A program made the translations under genes and the position numbers. A DNA stretch of 64,000 nt from Maniola hyperantus. Taxonomy: Eukaryota; Arthropoda; Insecta; Lepidoptera; Nymphalidae. This document shows positions 55,240 through 64,000 of the stretch, one piece after another. The notes beneath the pieces were generated by a model. That model saw nothing but the letters and a program-made list of their open reading frames with translations, had not been told where the DNA came from and made no database searches. The stretch lies in contig NC_048557.2 of the NCBI RefSeq assembly GCF_902806685.2, positions 6,878,666 through 6,942,665 of the forward strand, given 5' to 3'. Position 1 is the first letter of the stretch, and every line of letters starts with the position of its first letter.

Positions 55240-55806
55240 GGTACAATGGCCCAAGTCTAAGGGTCGCCAAATTGAAGACTCACTTTGAATCTAGTCAAAG
55301 CGAATGCGTAAAGTGGATGTCGACTATAACATGAAAAGTCGGTAAGTATCCGCGGACAGTTAGGTTGGGGCTCCAAAGACTGTACGGTGCTATAGAGAGT
55401 CACTTGCTATGTCTACACAATAAAACTGATGTGACATTGACATACAATGGGCCAAGGGTCGCCAAATTGAAGACTCACTTTGAATTTATACTCAAAGCGG
55501 ATGCGCAAATTGGATGCCGTCTAATATAAAATAGTTAGGTTGAGTTTCCAAAATTTCAAGATGCTATAGATAGTCACTTATTATGCCTAAGCAGTAAAAC
55601 TAATGTGATATACAAGGGCTCAAGGGTCGCCAAGTTGAAGACTCACTTTGAATCCATAGTCAGAGCGAATGCGTAGTGCGTAAATTAGATGTCGTTCAAT
55701 AAAAAAGTTGCCAAGTATCCGCGGTCAGTTATGCTGGGATTCCAAAGACCGAGAAATGCTATATGTAGAGAGTCACTCTTACTATGGTGTCTAAACCGTA
55801 AAATTG
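55240..55806 (+). repeat. Tandem array, three diverged units of about 170-200 bp
   Basis: Units start near 55240, 55438 and 55608, each with AAGGGTCGCCAA, TTGAAGACTCACTTTGAAT, an AGCG-ATGCG block, TATCCGCGG (units 1 and 3), AGTCACT and a TAAAACTGATGTGA-like end. It is noncoding. Confidence 0.85.
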
Positions 55807-56531
55807 TAAGTCTAATTTTAGACTAGGTCACTATGTACCTCACATTCTATTGTCACCCAATTTGATAGACACTCAAATGGAAAGTTGGTAGGTATCTATT
55901 ACCTATTCCCGTGTAAGTTGTGACCAAACGTCATAGGGAGAGGAACAAAAGCAATTGGAACTTTTGCTGTCTAATTTAGAGATTGATGACTAAACTAGAG
56001 GTTCATTGTGTAACCAGCAAAATTCAACTTTATCAGAATTCATGGACGAGGTTTTTGATTAATTGTCACTATCAACAAACTAATTTTTAATCCTAAAGCA
56101 GCTGACTATTTTTCGGATCCTTGTATTTGCGTCATTTTTATCCAAAATAAGTTAGTTAGTTATCGTTTAGTTATAGTACCGTAAAGCTGTGGTTATAGCG
56201 CTCAAAAAGATAGAGCCACAACCTTACAATAGTGAAGCTTCTGTGGCGATTTTAATAACTCAGTAGCACAAGCGACATTGATATTTAATTACTGGTTTTC
56301 AAAGTCCATTTTGCTGTGGACACGGCCAATTGATTTCGTATTGAAGATTTGAATAATTGAGACTGGGAAGTTGGGTATTGTATAAACTATTGAACGCCTG
56401 CGCTATAAGTGATTCCATCGGTAAACTTTGTTTTTTTATGTAGAGAGTGTTCGGTGAATAAATTTTATAATGAAGCGTTCGGTGTCTATTGGTTTTGTGT
56501 TCTTCGTAAATAAAAATTTCGTTATCATAGT
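55807..56531. other. Unannotated upstream stretch
   Basis: AT-rich sequence with no gene or repeat that I can support. Confidence 0.4.
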
Positions 56532-56715
56532 TCGATTGTAAAAACCAGCTAAGTACGAGACAGACTTACGCACCGAGGGTTCCGTACTGCAGTCGTATTT
56601 TTTCGACATTTTGCACGATAAATCAAAAACTATTAACTAAGTATAATATTATGATGCATAAAAATAAATAAAAATCTGTCGCAAAAATCTGAATGTACAG
56701 GTAAAGAAAGCCCTT
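56532..56715 (+). repeat. Family C repeat, 5' part
   Basis: AAACCAGCTAAGTACGAGAC and TACTGCAGTCGTATTTTTTC; it breaks into a family P half-element. Confidence 0.75.
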
Positions 56716-56719
56716 TCGC

Positions 56720-56803
56720 GCTTACCCGGTACGGGTGACGTGCGGTCTGCGGGGCGTCTCACCACCACCCACCTCATACCCCGATTGCCACCGCGACCTG
56801 TCG
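56720..56803. mobile_element. GC-rich palindromic element, family P, copy 5 (half)
   Basis: Only the right half is present: GTGACGTGCGGTCTGCGGGG to CCCGATTGCCACCGCGACCT and GTCGTACTATA. It is fused directly to a truncated family C copy. Confidence 0.7.
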
Positions 56804-57233
56804 TACTATACATTATATGGAAAGCGCTCGGGAGTACGGGGTAATCTCTTGTAGAGTTGTTGTTGGGACTTTCGGGATTTTTTTTATTCAGTAGGTACCA
56901 TCAACATAAAAAGATGGCACATGATTACTTAGTAAGTATATTATCATAAACCTTTCTCCCAACTCATCTCAGTCCCCAGCCCACCATACAAACGGAATGG
57001 ATCACGGCCAATCAAACGTCGCTTTATCTCACTAAGATCGCGGCCCCTTTATACTTATCGGCCGGATCCGGTTACGGAATGTATAAAAACTTGTTTCTAA
57101 TTATACTAATTAGATGTGTAGACCAGTTCATGCACAGAGAGTGCACTATGCGAAATTAATGGTTATGCATCTGTACCTAGTTCTTAGTGTTTTTTTTTTA
57201 TAGAAATCTAGGTGATGCTCGCGACTTCGTCGA
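56804..57233. other. Upstream stretch with a CpG-rich and TAATTA-bearing block
   Basis: No gene. At 56990-57110 the sequence is GC-rich with CCAAT (57008), a minus-strand TATAAAGG (57046-57053), GATAAG, and then TTCTAATTATACTAATTAGA, which has two TAATTA homeodomain-type cores. It may be regulatory; this is inference only. Confidence 0.3.
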
Positions 57234-57240
57234 CGTATTA

Positions 57241-57840
57241 CAGGGTGTAATCAGAACGCTAGCAAAAACTTAGCGTTAGTGTTGTACTACCCACAGTCCA
57301 ATCCCAATAACCATTTAGTATTTTTATGCCGTGATTAAGTATTTTTCAAACCACTTTCCGTGAAAAATCGCCTGTGAAATCACTGTAATGAAAAATAATA
57401 ATCATTTCACCAAAATGAAAACGAAGTAAATGTAGTAACAAATAAATACCTAAGAGAATGAAGCTAAATACCGACCCATACAGGATAAGGCTATTTATGT
57501 GGTGGAAATGAGGTAATTTTTTCTAATTAAGAGTGAGTAAAAAGTGAAAGTCGAGTAAATTTAGCGTTATTGTTGTACTACCCACAGTCCAATCAATACC
57601 AATAACCATTTAGTTTGTTTATGACATGATTTAGTATTTTTCAAACAACTTTCCGTGAAAAATCATCTGCGAAATCACTGTAATGAAAAATAATAATCAT
57701 TTCACCAAAATGAAAACGAAGTAAATGTAGCAATAAATAAGAGAATGAAGCTAAATACCGACCCATATAGGATAAGGCTATTTATGTGGTGGAAATGAGC
57801 AATTTTTTCTAATTAAGAGTGAGTAAAAAGTGAAAGTCAA
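57241..57840 (+). repeat. MITE end plus 285-bp tandem duplication
   Basis: CAGGGTGTAATCAGAACGCT matches the left end of the element at 68-666. The body (TTAGCGTTAGTGTTGTACTA to AGAGTGAGTAAAAAGTGAAA) occurs twice in direct tandem, about 57270-57557 and 57558-57840, with roughly 90 percent similarity by eye. No right terminus is seen. Confidence 0.85.
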
Positions 57841-58003
57841 GTACACACACACATTACTCTGTGGTCAAAAAGTGACGTTTTTAACATTGTAGATAATGTT
57901 AATTCTCCGTAATTAGCACTTTAATTAGTATGTTGCGCTTTACTTTTGAAATGTGACGAATCACCTGCAAGCGAACGTTCACGCTACTTTATATCAATTA
58001 TAT

Positions 58004-58590
58004 TTTTAGGGTTCCGTACCTCAAAAGGATGATCGGAACCCTTATAGGATGTCTGTCTGTTGTTTGTCTGTCTGTCGGTCTGTCAAGAAACCTACAGGGG
58101 TACTTCCCGTTGATTTAGAATCATGAAAATTGGCACGTAGGTAGGTCTCATAGCAGATATAGATAAGGGGAAAAATCTGAAAACCGTGAATTTAGGGTTA
58201 CATCACACAAATAAAATAAAATTGTGGTCATTTATTTATTTTTTATTTTTATTGAAAAGGTTCGCTAGCGATTTTTACAAAAATGATCTTAAATTACATA
58301 AAGTTAAATTACATGACGTTGTATGTAAAATCATTTGAAAGCAAACACTACATGCACATATACTTTATGACTTGAAAATATTAATATTTAGTATTTTCAA
58401 GGCATAAGTAAGATTACTATACCAAGTGGGGTATCATATGAAAGGGCTTCACTTGTAAATTCTAAAACAGATTTTTATTTCTTTTTATGCATCATAATTT
58501 TTGAATTGTCATGCAAAATGTCGAAAAAATACGACTGTAGTACGGAACCCTCATTGCGTGAGCCTGACTCGCACTTGGCCGGGTCTTTTA
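58004..58590 (-). repeat. Family C repeat with an insertion
   Basis: TTTTAGGGTTCCGTACCTCA to CTGACTCGCACTTGGCCGGG. About 58232-58395 is foreign sequence (TTCGCTAGCGATTTTTACAA ...) not found in other copies. Confidence 0.8.
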
Positions 58591-58639
58591 ATTATATTAT
58601 GAACTTTTAGAGCATTTTGATTTAATTTGAGATAACACG

Positions 58640-58760
58640 TTGGCATGTTATGTTTAGGGCGCCTCTCGAGACTACAACCGCAGTAGTTGCGAAAGCAGAG
58701 CTTCTACCAGGAAGAACCGGTAAAAAACTCGCCAGTTACACTTCTTATAAGAATCTTGCA
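58640..58760 (+). repeat. Family F-related fragment
   Basis: CTACCAGGAAGAACCGGTAA and AACTCGCCAGTTACACTTCT resemble the CCGAGAAGAACCAGC end of family F. Confidence 0.45.
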
Positions 58761-58807
58761 AAATGTTTAATGTTGTTAGATAGACATTAGGTTAATATTA
58801 TATTTTT

Positions 58808-59235
58808 AAGGTTCCGTACCTCAAAAGGAAAAACGGAACCCTTATAGGATCACTTTGTTGTCTGTCTGTCTGTCTGTCTGTCTGTCAAGAAACCTACAGG
58901 GTACTTCCCGTTGACCTAGAATCATGAAATTTGGCAGGTAGGTGGGTCTTATAGCTGGCTTTAGGGGAAAAATCTGAAAACCGTGAATTTAGGGTTAGAT
59001 CACACAAAAAAATGTGGTCATGAACTTATAATTAGTATTTTCAATATTTGAAGTAAGATAACTGTATCAAGTGGGGCATCATATGAAAGGGCTTTACCTG
59101 TGCATTCTAAAACAGATTTTTATTTATTTTTATGTATTTTTTTTGAACTATCGTGCAAAATGCAAAATGTCGAAAAAATACGACTGTAGTACGGAACCCT
59201 CAGTGTGCGAGCCTGACTCGCACTTGGCCGGTTTT
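58808..59235 (-). repeat. Family C repeat, full length
   Basis: AAGGTTCCGTACCTCAAAAG to GCCTGACTCGCACTTGGCCG, with five GTCT units. Confidence 0.85.
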
Positions 59236-59339
59236 TTTTTTCAACTTAATCAACTTTGACTAACTTACTTTACATTTACATACATTTATAAAAAAGTTTA
59301 CGTCAGTTCTTTGAGTAGGTACATACCTAAACCTTATAA

Positions 59340-59495
59340 TATCTTTTAACCGATTTGTATGAAATTTGGTATAGAGGTAGCTTGCGTCCCGGAAATTAAT
59401 ATACACAACTTTTATCCCGCAAAATCAAGAGTTCATACGATTTTCAAAAACCTAAATCCACGTGGATGAAGTCTCAGGCATCATCTAGTTAAAAA
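59340..59495 (-). repeat. Family A repeat, 5' part
   Basis: CCGATTTGTATGAAATTTGG to TCTCAGGCATCATCTAG; the CAGA tail is lost. Confidence 0.65.
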
Positions 59496-60630
59496 AAAAT
59501 TATAGTCAACTATTGTACAATGTACATGTATATATCGCATTACTCTATGCTCTTTAACAGCATTGTATGATTCGACATTGCTCTGTACTTACTGGTGTCA
59601 GTATTAGCAGTGTAGATAATGTTAATGCGTTAATAATTTAATTAAAATATCGCGTTTTGCCTCAATAAGTGACGACTCACCTGCGAGTGAAAGCATACCC
59701 TATCCGATGACAACTTTTTGTCTCTAAAGTAGATAGGTAAAGGTAACTAACTGGTTTACCACAATCACACCTTGAGATGTACCTACCTACCTTATTATAA
59801 AGAAAAGTACCTACTAAACTTTTGTCGATCGCATATTACGCGTATCATATCTGGAGACTTATCTACTCTTTGACAATGCTTGGTTCAAAACAGTATGTGT
59901 TTTGAACAGTTTTACGTAAACTATGGTTTTGCAGCATGGTCTATGGTAAAACTATGGTTTTGAAGCAACTATGGTTTGGGTAACACGATTTCTACGGAAG
60001 AAAGACAAGGAATAAGGACGATTTTTACGAAATTCCCACGAGATATAGAATAAAGAGGATTTATATTTTCGTCAAGCGAAGCCGCGGGTGGTCACTAGCT
60101 AGCTATAAGTATGCCAAGTTATATTCAAATTCGTTCAGTAGTTTCAGCGTGATACGCGTACTGACAAACAGACAGTCAAAAATTAAAACAGGTCGTGAAA
60201 TTTATATTTTAGAGACAAGCTACTGCTCAAAACGTGGCTTATAACCCAAGAAAGCACTAAAACTACTTTACCGCAGTTTTAGCGTTTTACAAAATATGTT
60301 AAAAAAAAATCAGTTTACTCCCAAGTGGCAGCGGGAAGCACGTCAAAGGGAAAACTTCGAGCAGCTGGAGTTTGGAATTTAAAATTCCTCTTCCACCATG
60401 ATAATGTTGGTTTTTCGATAACTTAAGTGAGTAGCTAGTACCTACAGTACTAAGTACCATATATGGTTATGGACAGACGGACAGACGGATGGAAAATATG
60501 GCAAAACTACAAGGGTTCATTGTTTACTTCGGTACCTACCCTAAAAATGAAAGTATGGACCCGTAATCGAATTTGAATTTGATTTGATATCAATATATCG
60601 ATATTTTTATAAACTTTGCACCCCTACTAG
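59496..60630. other. Unannotated upstream stretch
   Basis: No gene seen. CTATGGTTTTG words are repeated at 59922-59980, and a degraded short repeat ends near 60190 (CAAGCGAAGCCGCGGGTG). Confidence 0.4.
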
Positions 60631-60665
60631 CAGTGGACGTCTATCGGTTAACGATGATGATGGTG
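60631..60665 (+). repeat. RTE LINE 3' tail fragment
   Basis: GCAGTGGACGTCTATCGGTT then ACGATGATGATGG. Confidence 0.6.
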
Positions 60666-61075
60666 AGAAATTGGCCAAAATGGATATTGTACTTACCTAC
60701 TTGCATGGAAGTGTATAGTAGGTAGGTATGTAGAGTTTCCTAGAAAATGAACCGAACGAGCGTATAAACGTACAAGTCATCGACAAACATTATCAAGGCG
60801 AGTCGGAATTTTAAATTTCACAAGCTAAGAGTTTCCCCTTTAGCGGGCTCAGACGGCCACTTAGAAAATAGAAACCGAGGTTTTTAAACATTCGCTTACT
60901 TACGTACTTACATTTCATAGTTTTGCGTCTAGAATTTTAGGCATAAATGAATAATTTAGATAAGCTCTAAAAATGTACTAAAGTTACATATTATTACTAG
61001 ATGATTGATGATATTCCAAAAATGGCGTCATTATTAAAACAGTATGAGTATTAATACTAAGTATTTTATTAGTAA
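60666..61075. other. Unannotated stretch
   Basis: AT-rich, with no gene or repeat that I can support. Confidence 0.35.
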
Positions 61076-61297
61076 CTAGATGATGCCCGCAACTTCGTCC
61101 GCGTGGATTTCGGTTTTCAAAAATCCCGTAGGACCTCTTTGATTTTCCGGGATAAAAAGTCTATGTCCTTCCCTGAGATGCCAGCTATCTCTGTACCAAA
61201 TTTCGTCAAAATCGGTTGGCAGATGGGCCGTGAAAGGCTAGCAGACAAACAGACAGACAGTCAGACACACTTTCGCATTTGTAATATTAGTATGGAT
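61076..61297 (+). repeat. Family A repeat, full length
   Basis: CTAGATGATGCCCGCAACTT to GTAATATTAGTATGGAT. Confidence 0.85.
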
Positions 61298-61572
61298 ATA
61301 AAAATAAACATTTAAAAAAAATTGGAAAAATTGATAAAGATTAGGAAAAACCAGTAATAACTTTCAAGAAAAAAATATGGATGATCTATTCTTAGATTCT
61401 AAAATCTGCTTAAGATTAGATCATTCATCTTTTTAATATTCACTATCTAGAACAAAATCCTAAGAAAATCTATTACAAAAAACTTCCGAGATAGTATCAC
61501 ACCTAAACGTATAAGATTCATAGACAGTCTCGAGCTCGCCGCAATAAGATCGAATGTCTGGATTCGACACAC

Positions 61573-62885
61573 CTCATTAGCTCGCTGTGATTCAACTTGC
61601 TACTAGCAGGTGCGTTTACCTTCCACTATATCTACAATCGAGCTCATCTCTCACATACAAAACCTTCTAAATATTTTTGAAGTTAAAGCTTCCTTACGCA
61701 TTAGGTGATTTTGGGATTGGTAAAAACTTCAAGGTCGCGTCACTGGGACCGATTCTCTTGTACACAATTTCTAAGCTAAGCTTAATTTACAGGTAGATAG
61801 TGCTATCTCTTTTCCACAAGCAACATTATAAAAGGGATAGCAATAGATTTAGACGTGTCATTTTAGAGATTGTGTACAACGGACATGACATGCTAATTTC
61901 ATAAAAAATTAAAATTGGTCCCTTCACACAACCTCTAAGATTTAATTTCAAAATCAATGATGGATAAAAAGAAATAGAAACACCAAACTAAAAACTGCAT
62001 TAAATAGCTATCAGTTCGTAGTACGACATCTCTTTAAGTATGGAATGGTCTGGCTCAGCCTCAGCTCATTAGCTCGCGTTGATTCAACTCGTTACTCGCA
62101 GGTGCCGCTAATGTCTCTAAGTGGAATCGATTTTGCTTCACGTTCTTACACAATCGAATTAAAAACTTCTTTAAGTAAAGACCTATTTATACGTCCATGC
62201 GTTATGTTAGTAAAGTGCAAATCAACGATTACCTACTTCATTAAATACCTATCAGTTCATAGTACGAGATCTCTTTAAGTATGGAATGGTCTGGTTCCGC
62301 CATAGCTCATTAGTTCGCGTTGATTCAACTCGTTACTCGCAGGTGCCGTTAATGTCTCGTAAGTGGAATCGATTTTGCTTCACGTTCTTGATTCTTTTTC
62401 TTGATTTTGGCGATTTTGAGATGAGTAAAACCTTCAAGGACGCGTCATCGACTTGCTTATTTTATAAGTTTTTAAATTTGTTTCTTAACGCAACCTATTG
62501 ATGTTCAATTTTAAATAGAAGTGTCAAGTATGCTAACCTAACAGCTCATAATTTTTTTTACTTCTTTCGGCAGTCCCCAGTAGGTATCTACTGACTGCTA
62601 ATTTTTTTTATAATACATACCTAGTCATGGACGTATTTATACGTCCATTCATAAAGTTAGTAAAGTGCAAATTAATGATGGATAAAAAGAAATAGAAACA
62701 CTAAACTAACTAAACACTAAACACTGCATTAAATACCTATCAGCTCGAGTCGTAGTAGATACGAGATCTCTAAGTATGGAATGGTCTGGTTCCGCCACAG
62801 CTCATTAGCTCGCGTTGATTCAATTCGTTACTCGCAGCTGCCGCTAATGTCTCGTAAGTGGAATCGATTTTACTTCACGTTATTA
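61573..62885 (+). repeat. Spaced tandem repeat, period about 245 or 490 bp
   Basis: The core CTCATTAGCTCGCGTTGATT followed by CAACTCGTTACTCGCAGGTG occurs at 61573, 62065, 62306 and 62801, intervals 492, 241 and 495. Associated words (TAAATACCTATCAG, TTATACGTCCAT, GATGGATAAAAAGAAATAGA) recur with the same spacing. An M5 MITE (61759-61879) interrupts it. Confidence 0.8.
61759..61879. mobile_element. MITE, family M5
   Basis: TTGTACACAATTTCTAAGCT and TTAGAGATTGTGTACAA are inverted ends; the core AAAGGGATAGCAATAGATTT is inverted relative to 26994. Confidence 0.75.
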
Positions 62886-63016
62886 AGAAAATACTTACCC
62901 CTTTACCCTACCTCCTTTGGGTTTGTGTTTGACCTAATAGTATATTAGTATTATAGTCCATTCCCACTTCTCGTAACTACCTAACCTACTCATCAACGGC
63001 TCAACCGATTATATTA

Positions 63017-63222
63017 AATGATCATCATCATCATCATCATCATCAACTGATAGACGTCCACTGCTGGACATAGTTCTCTTGTAGGGGCTTCCACGCGCCA
63101 CGGTCTTGCGCCGGCTGAATCCAGCGACTCCCTGCGACTCGTCTGATGCCGTCCACCTATAGTCGAGGGTCTTCCAACGCTGCGTCTTCCGCTGTGAGGT
63201 CGCTATTGCCACTATTAAATGA
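63017..63222 (-). repeat. RTE LINE 3' end fragment
   Basis: (ATC)n CAACTGATAGACGTCCACTG, CTTCCACGCGCCACGGTCTT and GGTCTTCCAACGCTGCGTCT. Confidence 0.8.
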
Positions 63223-63225
63223 TAC

Positions 63226-63515
63226 GTCCCATACATCGATCAGCCCATCGCCGCCGGTCCACCACTGAGAACGGGTCTCCTCTTCGAATGAGAAGAGGTT
63301 AGACCACAGTCCGCCACGCTAGCCAAGTGCAGATTGGCAAACTTTACACACCTTTAAGATCATTATGGAGAACTCTCAGGAATACAGGTTTCCTCACGAT
63401 GTATTCCTTTACTGATAATGCAATTGTTATTTAGTTGTTTAAAACAAACTCCGAAAAATTAGAGGGATCTAAGAACTCCCGACCTCGGAATAGGAGGCGC
63501 TAGGCTTCTCTATAG
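63226..63515 (-). repeat. SINE family E, near full length
   Basis: CGATCAGCCCATCGCCGCCG, AGGTTTCCTCACGATGTATT and CGACCTCGGAATAGGAGGCG; the inverted tRNA-like head is degraded. Confidence 0.75.
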
Positions 63516-63519
63516 TCGT

Positions 63520-63715
63520 ATACTAGCTGATGCCCGCGACTTCAACCGCGTGGATTTAGGTTTTTAAAAATCTCGTGGGAACTCTTTGATTTTCCCGGAT
63601 AAAAAGCAGCCATATCATATTACTCTTCGTCCTTTCAACTATCTCTGGTAGCTTAGTTATGGTTTGAAAGAAGGACAAACATACACACTTTTGCATTTAT
63701 AATATTAGTATAGAT
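63520..63715 (+). repeat. Family A repeat
   Basis: TACTAGCTGATGCCCGCGAC to ATAATATTAGTATAGAT, with the CAGA run lost. Confidence 0.75.
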
Positions 63716-63840
63716 TCCTCATTGCTGAGGGTCGTGACACCTTTTCCTTAATCACATACCTAATGGCAGGAGTTCCCTTTGGATAATGACGCGGTGGGTT
63801 CCCAGATCCTTCCACTACCACTAGGCTATCACAGCTAAAT
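63716..63840 (-). repeat. tRNA-headed SINE fragment
   Basis: On the minus strand AGCTGTGATAGCCTAGTGGT resembles the family E A-box region; CTGAGGGTCGTGACACC lies at the other end. Confidence 0.5.
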
Positions 63841-63871
63841 TCGTGGGTATCGCACGGTATCTTGGACAGCC

Positions 63872-64000
63872 GCAACTCTTCTGGCGGGTGACCCACCCTG
63901 GGAACTTCAGGCTGAGGTGCTCACCGAGATATACCGCTACCGTGCGGTCACGAGGGCCCGGGGAGAGCGACCAGAGGCGGAGGAGAACCGCACAATAAGA
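63872..64000 (+). pseudogene. LINE (R1-like clade) ORF2 fragment, runs off the right edge
   Basis: An open frame of 43 codons reads ATLLAGDPPWELQAEVLTE and then YRYRAVTRARGERPEAEENR. The PPWELQAEVL block is, from memory, typical of the region after the reverse transcriptase domain in R1/TRAS-like insect LINEs. It is open to the window end, so whether the element is intact cannot be judged. Confidence 0.6.

Noticed and set aside
55240..55806. CRISPR-like array
   Set aside because: Units are long, diverged and adjacent without spacers, in a eukaryotic locus.

Overview
This is a eukaryotic, insect-type window. It is AT-rich, intron-dominated and densely packed with short interspersed repeats of the kind I associate with Lepidoptera: tRNA-headed SINEs, short elements ending in CAGA or CAGT runs, RTE-type LINE tails with TGATGA microsatellites, and many palindromic MITEs. 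I cannot name the species.

The one host gene I can support lies on the minus strand and is a Pax6 gene. Three coding exons can be joined with consistent phase: 52691-52703 (MPHK plus one base), 32046-32271 (first half of the paired domain) and 24892-25072 (second half). The residues match twin of eyeless (toy) better than eyeless, as far as I remember the fly proteins. Intron 1 is about 20.4 kb, intron 2 about 7.0 kb, and intron 3 runs more than 24.8 kb to the left edge. The end of the paired domain, the homeodomain and the C-terminus are not in the window. About 11.3 kb to the right is 5' UTR or upstream DNA.

Intron 3 carries a complete Ty3/gypsy LTR retrotransposon (686-10144), antisense to toy. 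It has two 1508-bp LTRs with no difference that I can see, a tRNA-Lys-type primer site, intact gag, a classic A-AAA-AAC -1 frameshift site directly before the gag stop, intact pol (protease, RT, RNase H, integrase) and a polypurine tract. There is no env. It looks like a very recent insertion.

The rest is repeats. There are several dispersed families with multiple copies, called A to F here, and at least ten kinds of inverted-repeat element, including a 397-bp hAT-type element with a perfect 8-bp target duplication. A GC-rich palindrome occurs five times. Three tandem arrays lie upstream of toy. The last 129 bp are the start of a LINE coding fragment.

The most unusual local structure is at the exon 3 donor of toy. 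The exon-intron junction itself (NIPS codons plus GTGAGT) is repeated about nine times into the intron, leaving five intact extra GTGAGT sites. One of these would give an in-frame 9-residue insertion in the paired domain.
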